A stretch of 64,000 nucleotides of DNA from Bacteroidetes bacterium CG2_30_33_31. Lineage in GTDB: Bacteria > Bacteroidota > Bacteroidia > Bacteroidales > UBA1556. Position 1 is the stretch's first letter; each line of letters opens with the position of its first letter. The notes beneath the pieces are model-generated. The model made no database searches. It had not been told where the DNA came from and worked only from the letters and a program-made list of their open reading frames with translations. The DNA lies in contig MNXP01000011.1 in assembly GCA_001872625.1 (NCBI GenBank), forward strand, positions 1 to 64,000, written 5' to 3'. Positions 62,945-64,000 of this stretch are shown in pieces. Position numbers and translations under genes: made by a program.

Positions 62945-63477
62945 TTACCCAATTTATCGGCTCAATCCGATCAGGAATTGCTATGCTCTTTTGTTAGTGT
63001 TTTTGTTGTAAATTACTATATTTTAGTCAGTTATTACTTTAAAATATCTTGTTTTGAACCAAAAAAAGGCTGCTCAATCAGAAAATAATAAACTTCAAAG
63101 CCTCATTTACTTTTGAAAAACTCCCCAAACCCATTTGAAAACCCATAGACCTATTCTGTGCTTGGATTTTGTTCAACAGCTGCTTCATGCGTAGTCTTGC
63201 CCCTAAAGACGAGACGAGCCTTATGAAGGATAGTAATTGGGGGCTGGTGTTCATTATTTCCTGTCTGTTTGTCAGTCATTTAGCTCTCTTTTAAAACTCT
63301 ATCAAATTGTACCACCCTATCCACGAAGCACAAATTTATTTTGTTTTTTTGAGCGTGGGCAAACCCTAAACCGTCCTGAAAGGCTTTACTCGGGCTGGCT
63401 TTGCAGGCTCTTTGACAAAGCTTTGGTTTTTGCGTTGGCTCGTGGGGCTTTGGCAATGTGCCTGCAAATGCGTTGGC
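62945..63477. other. Intergenic stretch of changed composition, no gene supported
   Basis: The second half (about 63150-63477) is visibly richer in G+C than the rest of the window, with frames that do not look like proteins. It joins a transposase remnant to a restriction-like gene and is probably of foreign or mobile origin. No terminal repeats were recognised. Confidence 0.45.
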
Positions 63478-64000
63478 TTAGATGTTACTATACATTTCTT
63501 TAATCATTAAAGCTATTTTCTTTCGTCTTTCGTTTAAAAATACTGAATATTCCATATTATAAAAATCAATCGGGATACAATGCTCTTTCAATGCATTTTC
63601 TAATACTGATTCTTTCCCTGAATAATACTTGCTTTTTATCTCAGTATAATATGATTTTGGCTCTGTATCAGATATCTTAATATTATCAATATATTCCAGA
63701 TATGTTAGATTGGCAATTTGATTAATTTGGGTTAATTCAATTCCTTTACTCTTTAAATATTCTTTTGGGAAAATGTGATGTTTATCTAATGAACTTTTCT
63801 TAATCTTTATTGAAGGGTCATATAAATCACTTACCTTCCTTTCAGAAAACAAAGCTTTAATTCCCTTGTATATCAAACTTGCAAAAAATGCATTAGCGAC
63901 AGGGCTAATTGTATTTGATGTTACAAGGATGTCATTTGGCAATGAAATATTCCAAAAATCATTCGTTAATGTACTATCAATTATGTTGTTAATTGCGAGT
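63478..64000 (-). CDS. DUF262/HNH-type (GmrSD-like) protein, C-terminal part, cut by window edge
   Basis: The frame is open to base 64000, so at least 173 residues are visible and the gene starts right of the window. A TTG codon at 63940-63942 is internal. The visible part has the HNH-like LDKHHIFPKEYLKSKGI, then INQIANLTYLEYIDNIKISD, and ends EYSVFLNERRKKIALMIKEM. This matches the C-terminal region of DUF262 proteins (GmrSD-type modification-dependent restriction and relatives). The NTPase-like DUF262 half is not in the window. Likely a phage-defence or DNA-processing gene, next to mobile-element debris. Confidence 0.75.
   Translation of the reverse strand, partial: LAINNIIDSTLTNDFWNISLPNDILVTSNTISPVANAFFASLIYKGIKALFSERKVSDLYDPSIKIKKSSLDKHHIFPKEYLKSKGIELTQINQIANLTYLEYIDNIKISDTEPKSYYTEIKSKYYSGKESVLENALKEHCIPIDFYNMEYSVFLNERRKKIALMIKEMYSNI

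Noticed and set aside
63237-63503. 88-residue plus-strand frame in the GC-shifted stretch
   Set aside because: Low-quality protein composition (Cys/Leu/Phe-rich), no family recognised and it overlaps the end of the DUF262-like gene.

Overview
The window is about 64 kb of AT-rich DNA, by eye roughly one third G+C, from a member of the Bacteroidota. Four lines of evidence support this. Several proteins end in type IX secretion (T9SS) sorting domains. Shine-Dalgarno sequences are nearly absent and A/T-rich leaders are used instead. Promoter -7 boxes of the form TAnnTTTG occur upstream of several genes. The gene content also fits: S46 dipeptidyl peptidase, DUF5777 barrel, KorAB, and an arginine decarboxylase/agmatinase/deoxyhypusine-synthase-like operon. 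I cannot place it below class with confidence. No rRNA, tRNA, CRISPR array or prophage was found.

Layout. 1-0.46 kb: N-terminal part of an IS5-type transposase cut by the window edge. 0.7-4.1 kb: small genes (NodB deacetylase, 2H phosphoesterase-like protein, exported beta-rich protein, nitroreductase, tandem GldL-like membrane protein). 4.7-18.5 kb, minus strand: a cell-surface block made of an M1 aminopeptidase with a T9SS tail, an OmpA-family lipid/peptidoglycan-anchor-type protein overlapping it by ATGA, and a 3358-residue secreted T9SS protein with its own near-perfect promoter. 18.5-20.6 kb: two related short-unit tandem arrays, each starting next to a stop codon and bracketing a PepSY-like membrane protein and an OB-fold lipoprotein. 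21-32 kb: housekeeping genes (aminotransferase, queG, ruvB, korAB, polyamine operon, ABC-F ATPase). 33-38.6 kb: a two-gene glycosyltransferase operon whose second product fuses a GT-B glycosyltransferase to a phosphodiester glycosidase (NAGPA) domain. 39-44 kb: exported c-type cytochromes, a DUF5777 barrel and a redox-like T9SS protein, flanked by two copies of a palindromic MITE-like repeat. 44-51 kb: a lamin-tail T9SS protein, an S46 peptidase and a membrane-anchored MutS-like ATPase. 51-53.4 kb: a decayed FAD desaturase, a VIT1/CCC1 transporter and a DUF2231-like membrane protein.

53.5-60.9 kb is the most interesting part. It is a six-gene operon for a group-4-hydrogenase/complex-I-like membrane complex (HyfB, C, E, F, G, I order). 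The antiporter-like subunits keep their proton-pump Glu and Lys residues. The large subunit has lost all four cysteine ligands of the [NiFe] site, and the small subunit has lost three of the four cysteines of the proximal [4Fe-4S] cluster. One ferredoxin-type cluster appears to remain. This is an energy-converting-hydrogenase-related (Ehr) type complex that cannot be a hydrogenase. It is followed by a DUF1801 gene and a type II NADH dehydrogenase.

The right end (62.5-64 kb) holds a frameshifted IS91-family remnant, a stretch of higher G+C, and the C-terminal part of a DUF262/HNH-type restriction-like protein that runs off the edge.
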